In this document: positions 50,732 through 60,918 of the stretch, piece after piece
How the letters are laid out: the number at the start of each line of letters is the position of its first letter
Numbering within the stretch: the first letter of the stretch is position 1
Source: Pseudomonas sp. B21_DOA
GTDB lineage: Bacteria; Pseudomonadota; Gammaproteobacteria; Pseudomonadales; Pseudomonadaceae
Length of the DNA stretch: 64,000 bases
Direction of reading: 5' to 3'
Assembly: GCA_030544685.1 (NCBI GenBank)
Contig: CP086683.1
Span: 186,001 to 250,000, forward strand
Notes under the pieces: generated by a model
Told to the model about the DNA's origin: nothing
Database searches by the model: none
The model's input: only the letters and a program-made list of their open reading frames with translations
Translations under genes and position numbers: made by a program

Positions 50732-51378
50732 TGGGAGAGAAAGTTCAGTCGATAGACGCCGATGAAGTTGGGGTTGGCTGCGTCGGGTATCCATCGGGTG
50801 TCCTTCCATGTCATGAGTTGCTGCAGGCTTGCCGAACGCATGCCGTTGTCAGTGGGGGTGGTGGTGCCGGTGTGATAGGCGATGTAGCGGCCCATCCAGA
50901 TCATCAGGTGCTGGTCGTCGCCCTGATCGAAAAACATCAGGTCACCGGGCCGCGCCTGCGACACATCGCGGCCGACCAGATGGCTGTTGAACTGAATCAG
51001 TTTGATCGCGTTGACGTACGGCCCGATCTTGCCGCCGCCCTGCTGCCACTGTTGCGCGAGTTTGCGTTGCGCGTCGCTCAGCGCCAGTTCCGGCGGCAGA
51101 TAGCGATTGGACAGACCATTGCTGCGCAGCCATTTGTCGTCATGGACTTTCAGCGCTTCGTTGGCGGCAAAGCGCACCAGCCCCGCGCAGTCCTGCTGAT
51201 ACCAGCGCGGGCTCGGGCCCTGGCTCAATTGCTCTTGAGCGATGCGCACAAACCAGGCGCGAAACACCTGGGATTGCGCCGGGTCGAGCGCTGGTGCTTC
51301 AACCGCACGGGCGCCTGCGCTCAGCAGCAACGCAAGCAGGCCGAGGCTGCGGATCAGTGCGCTCACAGCGCTTTCCAT
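50728..51378 (-). CDS. magC: DUF1175 protein MagC (YfaT-like)
   Basis: 216 residues from the ATG at 51378 ([11 protein letters not shown]). A GTG at 51366 that overlaps the magB stop is an alternative. N-terminal signal ([14 protein letters not shown]). The body has an NlpC/P60-like pattern: [18 protein letters not shown] with a Cys, [19 protein letters not shown] with a His, and a distal YHTG. This suggests a papain-like cell-wall amidase or peptidase, although members are known only as DUF1175. It overlaps both neighbours in the operon. Confidence 0.87.
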   Translation of the reverse strand: MESAVSALIRSLGLLALLLSAGARAVEAPALDPAQSQVFRAWFVRIAQEQLSQGPSPRWYQQDCAGLVRFAANEALKVHDDKWLRSNGLSNRYLPPELALSDAQRKLAQQWQQGGGKIGPYVNAIKLIQFNSHLVGRDVSQARPGDLMFFDQGDDQHLMIWMGRYIAYHTGTTTPTDNGMRSASLQQLMTWKDTRWIPDAANPNFIGVYRLNFLSQ

Positions 51379-53075
51379 TCCAGCGGCAGCCATTGCCAGT
51401 GGCCGTCCGGCTCGCTGCCTTCGGGCAGGGTCAGGGCATATTTGCCGTAGCCGCCGAGGGTGCGCAGTTTCGGCATCAGGTAGGTTTGCGCAGCGTTGTA
51501 AAACACCGGTTCCATGTCCTGCGGCAGGCTGTCGAGGGTTTCGCGCTGCATCAGTTGCGCCATCGCGTCCGGGCCGAAGTAGATCGGCATCAGCACGTCT
51601 TTAGGCAGCACGTCGGCCATCGGCGGGAAGCGCTTGTCGAGGGTGCCGAGGGCTTTGTCGACGAGTTTGTCGTCGAGGGAAAACAGCAGCGTCGAGCCGT
51701 GACGGGCAAGGCTGACTTTCATGAACGCCTTGCCGGAAATCGCCTCCGGGTTCTCGGCGGTCTTCGCCGCGTACGGGCCGAAACTGGAACTGACCTGACG
51801 CTGCCAGACGTGGCTTTGGCCTTCCTGCTTGTCGATCACCGGGAACACGTTTTCGGCGACGTTGGCTTCGAACGCGCCGACCATCGAACCGAACAACTTG
51901 CCCAGATCAGCGTCGAGCTTGCTGCTGTCTTCGTCTTTGAGACTGGCAACCAGCAACGGCGTGTACAGCCGCGAATCGGCGTACCAGCACAGACCGGCCG
52001 CGCCAGCGACGTGTTCGGTCAGCGTTTGCGCAACAGCTTCATCGGCACCGAGTTTCATCAATATCGGTTTCTGCGGCTCGGCCGCCACCGGCAGGGTCAC
52101 GCAAGCGCTCGCCCCCAGCGGCATCGCCTGCCAGACCGGTTTGAAATCGAAGTCCGGCTGGTTTTCCAGTTCATCCATGGCCAGATAGCTGTGCCAGCCC
52201 TTGTCGTCCATGTCGAAACGCAGGCCGGCGAAATTCGGGATGAAGCGCTGATAGCCCATGGCGAGCACGCTGGAATTGACCGACAGGCGCTGTTTGGTTT
52301 CCGGGCTCTTCGCTGGCAGGCCGAACGCTTCCGGAAAGAGTTTTTCACCGTTGAGCAACGCCGCCAGCGCTTGCGCGGAGACGCGGCCGGATTCTTCCGA
52401 GACGCCGCTCTCCGGGTCGTAGTACTTGGCTGGATTGGACAGCACCACCAGCTTTTCACCGCGCGACGCGAACAGCAGCGATTTGCTGGCGTTGTAGCTG
52501 AGTTGATACAGCGGCACGTCATCGCCGCCGACTTTGAGAGTGCCGAAGATGCTGAGCTGAGTGTCATCCAGCGCCACTTTCGCCAACGGCTCGAGCAGCT
52601 TGGCCAATCCGCCGCGATCCATCACCAGCAGGAAATCCTTCAAGCGGCCATCGGCGCCACGCCACAGCGCAACATCGGCCGGTTGATCGAAAAGCTGTTC
52701 GATCAGGCTGTCCTGCAACTTCAGGTCATGCTCGTAGATGATCCGCCGCAGGCTGCCGATCAGGCCAAGTCGGTCGGCGTGGGTTTCGTAATAGAAAACG
52801 AAATCCTCGGTGAGCGTGGCCTTGAGGAACGGCACCGTCAGCAGGTCCTTGGGCAACTGACTCAGCGAGCGGGTTTCGAGCAAGGCGTCCGGACGGCCGA
52901 GGCCGAGCTTGTCACTGGCAAGTGTCGCCGGCGGCGCTTTGGGCTTGAGCAGCAGCCAGCCGAAACCGCCCGCCACACCGGCCACCAGGCACAGGCCGAG
53001 CACGACCAGCGGCCAGCGCCGCGAAGGTTTGGCCGCCGGTGTCGCGGCAGTTGGAGTCACAGTGTTATCGCTCAT
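51363..53075 (-). CDS. magB: DUF2138 membrane-anchored protein MagB (YfaA-like)
   Basis: 570 residues from the ATG at 53075 ([13 protein letters not shown]); an upstream ATG at 53096 is possible. One transmembrane helix at about residues 20-42 ([22 protein letters not shown]) anchors a large periplasmic domain. The DUF2138 family has no known activity. In P. aeruginosa MagB holds MagD at the inner membrane. Its start is about 35 bp after magA. Confidence 0.88.
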   Translation of the reverse strand: MSDNTVTPTAATPAAKPSRRWPLVVLGLCLVAGVAGGFGWLLLKPKAPPATLASDKLGLGRPDALLETRSLSQLPKDLLTVPFLKATLTEDFVFYYETHADRLGLIGSLRRIIYEHDLKLQDSLIEQLFDQPADVALWRGADGRLKDFLLVMDRGGLAKLLEPLAKVALDDTQLSIFGTLKVGGDDVPLYQLSYNASKSLLFASRGEKLVVLSNPAKYYDPESGVSEESGRVSAQALAALLNGEKLFPEAFGLPAKSPETKQRLSVNSSVLAMGYQRFIPNFAGLRFDMDDKGWHSYLAMDELENQPDFDFKPVWQAMPLGASACVTLPVAAEPQKPILMKLGADEAVAQTLTEHVAGAAGLCWYADSRLYTPLLVASLKDEDSSKLDADLGKLFGSMVGAFEANVAENVFPVIDKQEGQSHVWQRQVSSSFGPYAAKTAENPEAISGKAFMKVSLARHGSTLLFSLDDKLVDKALGTLDKRFPPMADVLPKDVLMPIYFGPDAMAQLMQRETLDSLPQDMEPVFYNAAQTYLMPKLRTLGGYGKYALTLPEGSEPDGHWQWLPLEWKAL

Positions 53076-53110
53076 GTTCACAACATCCGAGTTCATCCGT
53101 GGCGGGATGC

Positions 53111-53902
53111 TTAATAGTTGAAAGTCTTGACCAGCAACAGATCACCGATCGCCCGCAGGGGCACGATGAAGGTTTCGCGTTTTTCGTCGACGGTGTTTTC
53201 GTTGAGCACCAGGGTGATCTGCGAGGTGATCACCTCGTTCTGATTGCTGGTCTCCTCGAAGTTATAGCCACCATCGCCGTAGTTGCCCCAATAGTTGACG
53301 TAGACCAGATACGTGCCGTGCAGCGGCGCGGTCATGGTGAACATTTCCGGGCCGGGGCCGTCGACGCCATCCGGGTCGAGGCCGCCGCCATTGCTCAGCG
53401 CCGGCCGCGCCCAGAACGCATGCTGACCGTCGGGGGTGACAATATGCAGATCCAGTTCGGCTTTCGGGTCGTCCCATCCCAAGACAAGACGAATCTTCGC
53501 CGGCGTGCGCAGATTATTTGCTTCATAAAATTGCACGCGCTTGAGCGACTGGCCTTCGGCACTGATCACTTCAACGCTGTTGGAGCCGGCGCCGAACGCG
53601 TAAGGCCGGGCGAAGCGCCCCTGATCATCGGTGTACAGATTCAATGGATTGCCGTTGACGGCGAGGCTGTGCGGCGGGCGCATGTGCCCCAGAGCCTTGA
53701 GCTGGCCCTGGATCATCGTGCGATTGCGCTGGATGCCGCGATCGATCGGCGGCGTCGGGTAGGCGACCTGCGGATTTTCCGAACGATCGAGCAAGCCGTG
53801 ATAACGCCAGCCGCCGACCGGCTCGGACAATTGCGCAGTCGGCGCGGCCCACAGCACAGGCGCGCAGGCGAAGCCGATCAGCAGCAAAAGAAATGAACGC
53901 AT
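53111..53902 (-). CDS. magA: DUF2135 periplasmic protein MagA (YfaP-like)
   Basis: First gene of the six-gene mag operon. 263 residues from the ATG at 53902, which follows GGCAGGAGGCGTCAC, a strong Shine-Dalgarno that includes a GGA of the type bound by RsmA/CsrA. Signal peptide MRSFLLLLIGFACAPVLWAA (cleavage after about residue 20). The core reads VLGWDDPKAELDLHIVTPDG and YLVYVNYWGNYG. Paralogue of magF. Confidence 0.9.
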   Translation of the reverse strand: MRSFLLLLIGFACAPVLWAAPTAQLSEPVGGWRYHGLLDRSENPQVAYPTPPIDRGIQRNRTMIQGQLKALGHMRPPHSLAVNGNPLNLYTDDQGRFARPYAFGAGSNSVEVISAEGQSLKRVQFYEANNLRTPAKIRLVLGWDDPKAELDLHIVTPDGQHAFWARPALSNGGGLDPDGVDGPGPEMFTMTAPLHGTYLVYVNYWGNYGDGGYNFEETSNQNEVITSQITLVLNENTVDEKRETFIVPLRAIGDLLLVKTFNY

Positions 53903-54397
53903 GTGACGCCTCCTGCCATGCCTTGAACGAAACCTCGCACCCGATCCTCGGTACTTCACAGCGGTGAACTGCGTTTCGTCTGAATGCCCCGCAACTGTCG
54001 GGGCCGTAGAAGCCGCGAAGATTAGCGATTCGGCAGTTTTTTAACAATCGGATACATGTGTGATTGCTGTAGGAATTGCGCTTTCGAGAGGGCGTGAGCC
54101 GAATAGCGAAGTTATTCGGCTCATAAAATGAGCCGAATAAGCCTCAGCCCCGAAACTTCTCATTAACTTTGTGACAAGGGGATTTATCCCAGCTCGGCTG
54201 CGCAGCAGTCGTAAAACCGGCGACTTCGATTTTCCTGAGAGTACCGGTTGTCTGGTTTTAGGGTTGCTACGCAACCCAGCGGGGATAAATCCCTCGCCAC
54301 GGGGTCATGTGCGCGGCTTTGGGTGGGGCGTCTCATTTGCCCATACCCCCTATCTGCTAGTGTCGCGCCGGTTTAACGTCTACCGGAAATTGCCGCC
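53903..54397. other. Intergenic region between magA and xseB
   Basis: 495 bp between divergent genes. It holds the mag promoter region on the right of magA, a hairpin at 54,096-54,122 (GAGCCGAATA / TATTCGGCTC, with GAGCCGAATAA repeated at 54,130), and an inverted-repeat element listed separately. The xseB promoter should lie in 54,300-54,397. No gene seen. Confidence 0.65.
54171..54300. repeat. Inverted-repeat element, GGGATTTATCCC family (second copy)
   Basis: Arms GTGACAAGGGGATTTATCCC and GGGGATAAATCCCTCGCCAC around a core with CTCGGCTGCGCAGCAGTCGT, as in the copy at 28,041-28,149. The inner parts differ, as expected for dispersed elements. Confidence 0.88.
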
Positions 54398-54639
54398 ATG
54401 GCCCGCAAAAAGCTGCACTGGATTTCGAACAATCCCTCGCCGACCTGCAAACACTGGTCGAGCGTCTGGAGAACGGTGAATTGTCGCTGGAAGACTCGCT
54501 GACCGCTTTCGAGCAGGGCATCGGTCTGACCCGTGACTGCCAGGCGGCGCTGGCCCAGGCCGAGCAGAAAGTGCAGGTGCTGCTGGAGCGCGATGGCGAG
54601 CTCGCCGAGGAACCCTTCGACGCGGATGAGCCAGAATGA
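54398..54639 (+). CDS. xseB: Exodeoxyribonuclease VII small subunit XseB (apparent frameshift)
   Basis: About 80 residues when corrected. The ATG at 54398 gives [18 protein letters not shown] once an A is restored in the run 54407-54411 (five present, six needed). The coiled-coil body reads [21 protein letters not shown]. The stop overlaps the ispA start (ATGA). xseB-ispA-dxs is the standard gammaproteobacterial order. Confidence 0.95.
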
Positions 54640-55523
54640 TCGCGGCGTATTCGGCGAGCAGTCAGGCCCGGGTCAACGCGGCGCTGGAGACGCTGTTCAA
54701 CGCGCCGCTGCCGGAACTGGCGCGGCTCTACGAAGCGATGCGCTACAGCGTGATGAACGGCGGCAAACGCGTGCGCCCATTGCTGGCGTACGCCGCGTGC
54801 GAAGCCCTCGATGGCCAGGCTGAACAGGCCAGTGGCGCGGCGTGTGCGGTCGAATTGATCCACGCCTATTCGCTGGTGCATGACGATTTGCCAGCGATGG
54901 ACGACGACGATCTGCGTCGCGGCCAGCCGACGACCCACAAGAAATTCGACGAAGCCTGCGCGATCCTCGCCGGTGACGGCTTGCAGAGCCTGGCCTTCAG
55001 CGCGCTGCTCGACCCGCGTCTGAGCGATTGCAGCAGCGAAATCCGTCTGCAGATGGTCACGGCGCTGGCCCATGCAGCCGGCCCGGCCGGCATGGTCGGT
55101 GGCCAGGCCATCGACCTCGGCTCGGTCGGTGTCAAGCTCGATCAAACAGCTCTCGAACAAATGCACCGGCACAAGACCGGCGCGCTTATTGAAGTCAGCG
55201 TCAGGCTCGGCGCCCTGGCCAGCGGCCACGCCCAACCCGATCAGCTACAGGCCCTGCAGACTTATGCACAGGCCATCGGTCTGGCCTTTCAGGTGCAGGA
55301 CGACATCCTCGACGTGGAAAGCGATACCGCCACCCTCGGCAAACGCCAGGGCGCCGACATTGCCCGCGACAAGCCGACCTACCCGGCCCTGCTCGGTCTC
55401 GACGCCGCCAAGGCTTATGCGCTGGAACTGCGCGATCAGGCCCTGCAGGCGCTGCGACCGTTTGACGCGGCCGCCGAGCCGTTGCGGGAGCTGGCCCGGT
55501 ATATCGTCGAGCGGCGCAACTGA
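54636..55523 (+). CDS. ispA: (2E,6E)-farnesyl diphosphate synthase IspA
   Basis: Condenses DMAPP/GPP with IPP to FPP, precursor of ubiquinone and undecaprenyl phosphate. 295 residues. First Asp-rich motif [10 protein letters not shown], second Asp-rich motif DDILD, plus GGKRVRPLL. The four-base overlap with xseB suggests translational coupling. Confidence 0.97.
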   Translation: MIAAYSASSQARVNAALETLFNAPLPELARLYEAMRYSVMNGGKRVRPLLAYAACEALDGQAEQASGAACAVELIHAYSLVHDDLPAMDDDDLRRGQPTTHKKFDEACAILAGDGLQSLAFSALLDPRLSDCSSEIRLQMVTALAHAAGPAGMVGGQAIDLGSVGVKLDQTALEQMHRHKTGALIEVSVRLGALASGHAQPDQLQALQTYAQAIGLAFQVQDDILDVESDTATLGKRQGADIARDKPTYPALLGLDAAKAYALELRDQALQALRPFDAAAEPLRELARYIVERRN

Positions 55524-55614
55524 CGGCGTATCGGCCAAAAAAGACCAACGCGTGGGCAGGGGCCGATGCATCAGGTAAACTGCCGCATCTTTTATACCTA
55601 TAACGATTCGCCTG

Positions 55615-57513
55615 ATGCCCACGACGTTTCATGAGATTCCCCGCAAGCGCCCGACCACGCCCCTGCTCGACCGTGCGAACACGCCGGACGGCTTGCGCCG
55701 GTTAGGCGAAGCCGAGCTGGAAACCCTGGCCGATGAGTTGCGCCTGGAATTGCTCTACACGGTCGGCCAGACCGGTGGGCATTTCGGTGCCGGCCTGGGC
55801 GTGATCGAGCTGACCATCGCGTTGCATTACGTCTTCGACACCCCGGACGACCGTCTGCTGTGGGACGTCGGGCATCAGGCGTATCCGCACAAGATCCTCA
55901 CCGGTCGCCGCGAGCGCATGGCCAGCCTGCGTCAGAAGGACGGCATTGCCGCCTTCCCGCGCCGCTCCGAGAGCGAGTACGACACCTTTGGCGTCGGCCA
56001 CTCCAGCACCTCGATCAGTGCCGCGCTGGGCATGGCCATTGCCGCCCGCCTGCAGGATAGCGATCGCAAAGCCATCGCCGTGATCGGCGACGGCGCGTTG
56101 ACCGCCGGCATGGCTTTCGAGGCGCTCAACCATGCGCCGGAAGTCAACGCCAACATGCTGGTGATCCTCAACGACAACGATATGTCGATCTCGCGCAACG
56201 TCGGCGGGTTGTCGAATTATCTGGCGAAGATCCTGTCCAGCCGCACCTATGCGAGCATGCGCGAGGGCAGCAAGAAAGTCCTTTCGCGCCTGCCCGGCGC
56301 CTGGGAAATCGCCCGTCGCACCGAAGAATATGCCAAGGGCATGCTGGTCCCCGGCACCCTGTTCGAAGAACTGGGCTGGAACTACATCGGCCCGATCGAC
56401 GGCCACGACCTACCGACCCTGATCGCCACGCTGCGCAACATGCGCGATCTCAAAGGCCCGCAGTTCCTGCACATCGTCACCAAGAAAGGCAAAGGCTTCG
56501 CCCCGGCGGAAGTCGACCCGATCGGTTATCACGCCATCACCAAACTCGAACCTCTGGACGCCCCGGCCGCTGCGCCGAAAGTCGCCAGCGGGCCGAAGTA
56601 TTCGGCAGTGTTCGGCGAGTGGCTGTGCGACATGGCCGCGGCTGACGCGCGTCTGGTCGGGATCACCCCGGCGATGAAGGAAGGCTCGGATCTGGTGGCG
56701 TTCAGCGAGCGTTTCCCCGAGCGCTATTTCGACGTGGCGATTGCCGAGCAGCACGCGGTGACGTTCGCCGCCGGCATGGCCTGCGAAGGCGCGAAACCGG
56801 TGGTGGCAATCTACTCGACGTTCCTGCAACGCGGTTACGACCAGTTGGTGCACGATGTCGCGGTGCAGAACCTCGACGTGCTGTTCGCCATCGACCGTGC
56901 CGGTCTGGTCGGCGAAGACGGCCCGACCCATGCTGGCAGCTACGACCTGTCGTACCTGCGCTGCATCCCGGGGATGGTCATCATGACCCCGAGCGATGAA
57001 AACGAACTGCGCAAGATGCTCACCACCGGCCACCTCTACAACGGCCCGGCGGCGGTGCGTTACCCGCGTGGCAGCGGGCCGAATGCAGTCATCGAAAAAG
57101 ATCTCGAAGCGATCGAAATCGGCAAGGGCATCGTTCGTCGTCAGGGCAGCAAGGTCGCCATGCTGGTGTTCGGCGTGCAACTGAGCGAAGCCTTGAAAGT
57201 CGCCGAGAAACTCAACGCCACCGTGGTCGACATGCGGTTCGTCAAACCGCTGGATGAAGCGCTGGTGCGCGAGATCGCCGGTAGCCACGAGCTGCTGGTG
57301 ACCATCGAAGAGAACGCAATCATGGGCGGCGCCGGCGGCGCGGTCAGCGAATTCCTCGCCCGCGAGAACATCCTCAAGTCGATGCTGCATCTGGGCTTGC
57401 CGGATATTTATGTCGAGCATGCGAAACCGGCGCAGATGCTCGCCGAATGCGGGCTCGATGAGGCCGGAATCGAAGCGTCGATTCGCCAGCGCCTGGCATT
57501 GCTCGCCCGCTAA
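55615..57513 (+). CDS. dxs: 1-deoxy-D-xylulose-5-phosphate synthase Dxs
   Basis: Thiamine-diphosphate enzyme for the first step of the MEP isoprenoid pathway. 632 residues. Blocks: [15 protein letters not shown], the ThDP motif [29 protein letters not shown] with the catalytic Glu region, and [17 protein letters not shown] 91-bp gap from ispA holds TTTTATACCTATAA, so it may also have its own promoter. Its product chain feeds IspA. Confidence 0.98.
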   Translation: MPTTFHEIPRKRPTTPLLDRANTPDGLRRLGEAELETLADELRLELLYTVGQTGGHFGAGLGVIELTIALHYVFDTPDDRLLWDVGHQAYPHKILTGRRERMASLRQKDGIAAFPRRSESEYDTFGVGHSSTSISAALGMAIAARLQDSDRKAIAVIGDGALTAGMAFEALNHAPEVNANMLVILNDNDMSISRNVGGLSNYLAKILSSRTYASMREGSKKVLSRLPGAWEIARRTEEYAKGMLVPGTLFEELGWNYIGPIDGHDLPTLIATLRNMRDLKGPQFLHIVTKKGKGFAPAEVDPIGYHAITKLEPLDAPAAAPKVASGPKYSAVFGEWLCDMAAADARLVGITPAMKEGSDLVAFSERFPERYFDVAIAEQHAVTFAAGMACEGAKPVVAIYSTFLQRGYDQLVHDVAVQNLDVLFAIDRAGLVGEDGPTHAGSYDLSYLRCIPGMVIMTPSDENELRKMLTTGHLYNGPAAVRYPRGSGPNAVIEKDLEAIEIGKGIVRRQGSKVAMLVFGVQLSEALKVAEKLNATVVDMRFVKPLDEALVREIAGSHELLVTIEENAIMGGAGGAVSEFLARENILKSMLHLGLPDIYVEHAKPAQMLAECGLDEAGIEASIRQRLALLAR

Positions 57514-57532
57514 CTCGCTGAACACACAATAC

Positions 57533-57624
57533 CTGTGGGAGCGGGCTTGCCCGCGAAGGCTTCGGCACATTCAACCTCGATGTTGAATGTACCGGCCTCT
57601 TCGCGGGCAAGCCCGCTCCCACAG
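57533..57624. repeat. REP-type inverted repeat, GTGGGAGCGGGCTTGC family
   Basis: Arms CTGTGGGAGCGGGCTTGCCC and GGGCAAGCCCGCTCCCACAG with an inner palindrome ACATTCAACCTCGATGTTGAATGT. It lies after dxs and may serve as its terminator. The same family occurs at 59,590-59,682 and as a half copy near 42,250. Confidence 0.92.
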
Positions 57625-57678
57625 TGTTTTGTGGAAGCATAAAATTTGTGTACATCTGCAATTTCTCACGGACCACCG

Positions 57679-59559
57679 ATGAACCTCCGCCTCGCCCTGC
57701 CCTTCCTCCTGCTGCCAACCGCCAGCGCCCTCGCCGACACCTTCGAACGCGATCAGGCGCTGAAGCTGCCGGACACGCTGATCAGCGCCAATCGTCAGGT
57801 CGAAGCGCGCAACGACAGCAGCGCCGCCAACACCGTGTTCACCCGCGAAGACATTGATCGCCTGCAACCCAGCGACGTGCCCGATCTGCTGCGGCGCGTG
57901 CCCGGCGTGCAAGTGGCGCAGACCGGCGGGCGCGGCAGTCTGCCGGGGATCTACATTCGCGGCACACAATCGGCGCAGAGTCTGGTGCTGGTCGATGGCC
58001 AGCGCATCGGCAACTCGACTTCCGGCGACAGCAACCTGCAGCATCTGAACATCGAGCAGATCGAGCGCATCGAAGTGCTGCGCGGTTCGCGCTCGGTGAT
58101 TTACGGCAGCGACGCGATTGGCGGGGTGATCCAGATCTTCACCCGGCGCGGCACCGAGCAAGGCTTGCAGCCACGCTTGCACCTCGGCTTCGGCAGTCAG
58201 CAGACATGGGAACGCAGCCTCGGCTTGTCCGGCGGCGACGAGAAAACCCGCTTCAACCTCGGTGCCAGCCTCGACGAAACGGCCGGGATCGACCGTACCC
58301 ACGAGTCGTATCCAAGCGACCGCGACCATGATGCCTACCGCAACAAATCCCTCAGCCTGAGCCTCAGCCACGCGCTGACCGAAGACCTCGAAATCGGCGC
58401 CAATCTGCTGGATAACCGTGGCAGGAGCGAATTCGACAACCCGTTCGGCCGCTTCGATATGGACACTTTCGAGTCGGTGCAACAGCAGCCCTACAGTGAT
58501 TTCAATGTCAGCAGCGTCAGCAGTTATGTCGATGCGCGGGTCAATGAAAGCTGGAAAACCCGCGTCGAATTCGGCCACAGCGAAAACCGCGAAAAGACCT
58601 TCGACAAGCTCAGCGACGAGCGCACGGTGTTCAACACCTATCGCGACTCGGTGAACTGGCAGAACGACCTGACGCTGGACGCGCGCAACAGCCTGATTCT
58701 GGGCGCCGACTGGTACGAAGACCGGGTCAACAGCAGCACCGCGTTTGACGAGGACAGCCGCTGGAACCGCGCAGCCTTCATCCAGCATCGCTACCAGGCG
58801 GACAGTTTCTCCACCGAGATCGGCCTGCGCCACGACGACAACCAGCAGTTCGGCAGCCAGAACACCTGGAGCGGCACCTTCACTTTGCCGCTGAATCCGG
58901 ACAACGACGTGCTGCTGAGCTACAGCGAAGGGTTCCGTGCGCCGACCTTCAACGACCTGTACTACCCGGATTTCAGCAATCCCGACCTGAAACCGGAAAC
59001 CTCGAAAAGCTACGAACTGCAATGGCGCAGCCAGTTGAGCGACAGCGCGCGGCTGGAAGCCTCGATTTACCGTACCGACCTGGAAGACGCGATCATCTTC
59101 GGCAGCAACTCCCGACCGCATAATGTTGCGTCAGCGCGGATCAATGGTTTTGAAGCGGCACTGAAGCAGGAGCTGTTTGGCTGGCAGAGCAATCTTGGCG
59201 TAGCAATCATCGATCCCCGTGATCGCGATACCGGGCATACCTTGGCGCGACGGGCGCGGCGCACGGCCAGTTGGGATGTGGATCGGCAATTCGATCGCTT
59301 GGGACTCGGCGCCAGTTGGCAGTTAGTCAGCAGCAGTTACGATGACTTGAACAACACCCAGTCGCTGGGCGGCTACGGCACGCTCGGGCTGCGCAGCAGT
59401 TGGGCGCTCAATCGTGAGATCAAGCTGGATCTGAAGGTGGATAACCTGCTGGACAAGGGTTACAGCCGGGCGAATTACAGCTATGACGGCGCGCAGTATG
59501 GCTATCGCGAGGAGGGCCGGGCGTGGATGTTCGGGGTGACGTGGACCCCTGAACTCTGA
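57679..59559 (+). CDS. btuB: TonB-dependent receptor, BtuB-like (vitamin B12)
   Basis: 626 residues from the ATG at 57679, which begins a signal peptide (MNLRLALPFLLLPTASALA). Plug domain about 40-150 (RVPGVQVAQTGGRGSLPGIYIRGTQ, split around GVQV; VLVDGQRIGN). The barrel ends in the typical aromatic terminus (WMFGVTWTPEL, though the last residue is Leu rather than Phe). Resemblance to BtuB and the convergent BtuF-like gene indicate cobalamin uptake. No cobalamin riboswitch fits in the 165-bp leader, most of which is a REP element. Another substrate is possible. Confidence 0.85.
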   Translation: MNLRLALPFLLLPTASALADTFERDQALKLPDTLISANRQVEARNDSSAANTVFTREDIDRLQPSDVPDLLRRVPGVQVAQTGGRGSLPGIYIRGTQSAQSLVLVDGQRIGNSTSGDSNLQHLNIEQIERIEVLRGSRSVIYGSDAIGGVIQIFTRRGTEQGLQPRLHLGFGSQQTWERSLGLSGGDEKTRFNLGASLDETAGIDRTHESYPSDRDHDAYRNKSLSLSLSHALTEDLEIGANLLDNRGRSEFDNPFGRFDMDTFESVQQQPYSDFNVSSVSSYVDARVNESWKTRVEFGHSENREKTFDKLSDERTVFNTYRDSVNWQNDLTLDARNSLILGADWYEDRVNSSTAFDEDSRWNRAAFIQHRYQADSFSTEIGLRHDDNQQFGSQNTWSGTFTLPLNPDNDVLLSYSEGFRAPTFNDLYYPDFSNPDLKPETSKSYELQWRSQLSDSARLEASIYRTDLEDAIIFGSNSRPHNVASARINGFEAALKQELFGWQSNLGVAIIDPRDRDTGHTLARRARRTASWDVDRQFDRLGLGASWQLVSSSYDDLNNTQSLGGYGTLGLRSSWALNREIKLDLKVDNLLDKGYSRANYSYDGAQYGYREEGRAWMFGVTWTPEL

Positions 59560-59589
59560 GCTGAGATCAGCGCTGTATCATCCGACCTC

Positions 59590-59682
59590 TTCGCGAGCAA
59601 GCTCGCTCCCACAGTTGATCTCTCTTGCACCCAGATTCTTGGTTAAAACCCGATCAAATGTGGGAGCGAGCTTGCTCGCGAA
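59590..59682. repeat. REP-type inverted repeat, GTGGGAGCGAGCTTGC family
   Basis: Arms TTCGCGAGCAAGCTCGCTCC and GGAGCGAGCTTGCTCGCGAA, sitting between the convergent btuB- and btuF-like genes. Probably doubles as a bidirectional terminator. Confidence 0.92.
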
Positions 59683-59698
59683 TACAAGCACCACGGTT

Positions 59699-60499
59699 TC
59701 AACGGTCGGGCGCGATCGATTGGCAAAGCTTGGCGGTGGCGCTGATCATCTGCCCGCTCGGTCGCTCGAGGCCTTTGTCAGTGACCAATAGCAGTCTCCC
59801 CTGCCTGACTGCTGCCACCTGCGGCCATGCCTTCCACGCTTCAAGCTGCGCCTGATCACCGGCGACAATCGTCTCGGGATCACGCTGCAATACTGCCTCG
59901 ATACTCACCTGCGGCGCTGGCAGATTCAGGTCGGCAAACACATTGCGCGCACCGCACACCTCAAGCGCATCGCTGATGATCTGCCCGCCACCGACGGTAT
60001 ACAGCGGCTTGTCCCAGACCTGATAGAACACCCGCAGCGGTTCATCACGACGATAACGCTGGCGCAGATCATTCAGCTGCTTGCGCAATTCGGCCGCTCG
60101 TTCCGCCCCACGTTCAGGACGCCCGAGCTGTTCGGCAATGGCTTCGATCTGCGCGGCGAGTTGCGTCAAAGTGTGCGGTTCGGCGACGAAGGTGGGAATG
60201 TTCAGGCGCTTGAGCTGATCACGCTGCCCCGCGCCAACACTTCCGGGCCAGAGCAACAACAAATCCGGTTTCAGGCTAAGCAAGCGCTCCATATCGAGCT
60301 GGCCATAGCGGCCTACTGATGGAACATCGGCAATCGCCGCCGGCCGCTCGCCGGCATCCAGCACGCCGACCAGCAGGTCGGCGGAATCCAGCTCAACGAC
60401 GATTTCAGACAGCGACGGGGCGAGGCTGACCACCCGCAATGCAGCCAGCGCCGGGCTGCTCAGGGCGAGCAGCAGAAGCGCCAGCCACAGGCGAGGCAT
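59699..60499 (-). CDS. btuF: Cobalamin-binding periplasmic protein, BtuF-like
   Basis: 266 residues from the ATG at 60499 with a signal peptide ([19 protein letters not shown]). It belongs to the helical-backbone (TroA/BtuF) metal-chelate binding proteins: RVVSLAPSLSEIVVEL, VPSVGRYGQLDMERLLSLKPDLLLLW, and VWDKPLYTVGGGQIISD. Next to a BtuB-like receptor, B12 capture is likely. No BtuCD permease is seen in the window. The start overlaps the stop of the upstream membrane-protein gene by one base (TGATG). Confidence 0.86.
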   Translation of the reverse strand: MPRLWLALLLLALSSPALAALRVVSLAPSLSEIVVELDSADLLVGVLDAGERPAAIADVPSVGRYGQLDMERLLSLKPDLLLLWPGSVGAGQRDQLKRLNIPTFVAEPHTLTQLAAQIEAIAEQLGRPERGAERAAELRKQLNDLRQRYRRDEPLRVFYQVWDKPLYTVGGGQIISDALEVCGARNVFADLNLPAPQVSIEAVLQRDPETIVAGDQAQLEAWKAWPQVAAVRQGRLLLVTDKGLERPSGQMISATAKLCQSIAPDR

Positions 60500-60918
60500 C
60501 AACCGAGTTGACGCGGAATACGGTAGAGGTAGAACAGCACGGCGGTGGACAGCGCCAGCAGCATCAACGGCACGGCTTCGAGGCCGATGAACACCGCCAG
60601 TGCGCCAATCCAGGCCGGCAAAGACGCCACCAGCAACGCCGCACGCCGACGCGCCGCAAGGGCGATCCAGGCAGCGGGTTCATCGGCGGTATCGAGGGCT
60701 TTTTGCGTGGCAATCAGTGCATGTTTGTAACGTGAGAAATACTTCAGGCTGACAAACATCGAGGCAACGCCGGCGATGAACAAAGGCATTGCCAGCACTG
60801 GCAACAGGCCCTGACCTTCACCGAACAACGCGTTGAGCACGAACAGCGGCAACAGCGCCAGCGCCAGGTATTGCCACCAGGCCACCGCCAACCGCCGCCG
60901 TACCTGGCCGCGGGTCAC
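60499..60918 (-). CDS. Small inner-membrane protein of unknown function
   Basis: 139 residues from a GTG at 60918 that overlaps the ribA stop (GTGA). Four hydrophobic segments: [58 protein letters not shown] and [17 protein letters not shown]. An ATG-initiated frame further upstream only extends antisense to ribA. No family recognised. It lies between ribA and btuF in one transcript. Confidence 0.75.
   Translation of the reverse strand: MTRGQVRRRLAVAWWQYLALALLPLFVLNALFGEGQGLLPVLAMPLFIAGVASMFVSLKYFSRYKHALIATQKALDTADEPAAWIALAARRRAALLVASLPAWIGALAVFIGLEAVPLMLLALSTAVLFYLYRIPRQLG

Noticed and set aside
57514..57678. Cobalamin riboswitch before the BtuB-like gene
   Set aside because: No B12-box-like sequence seen, and most of the leader is occupied by a REP palindrome.
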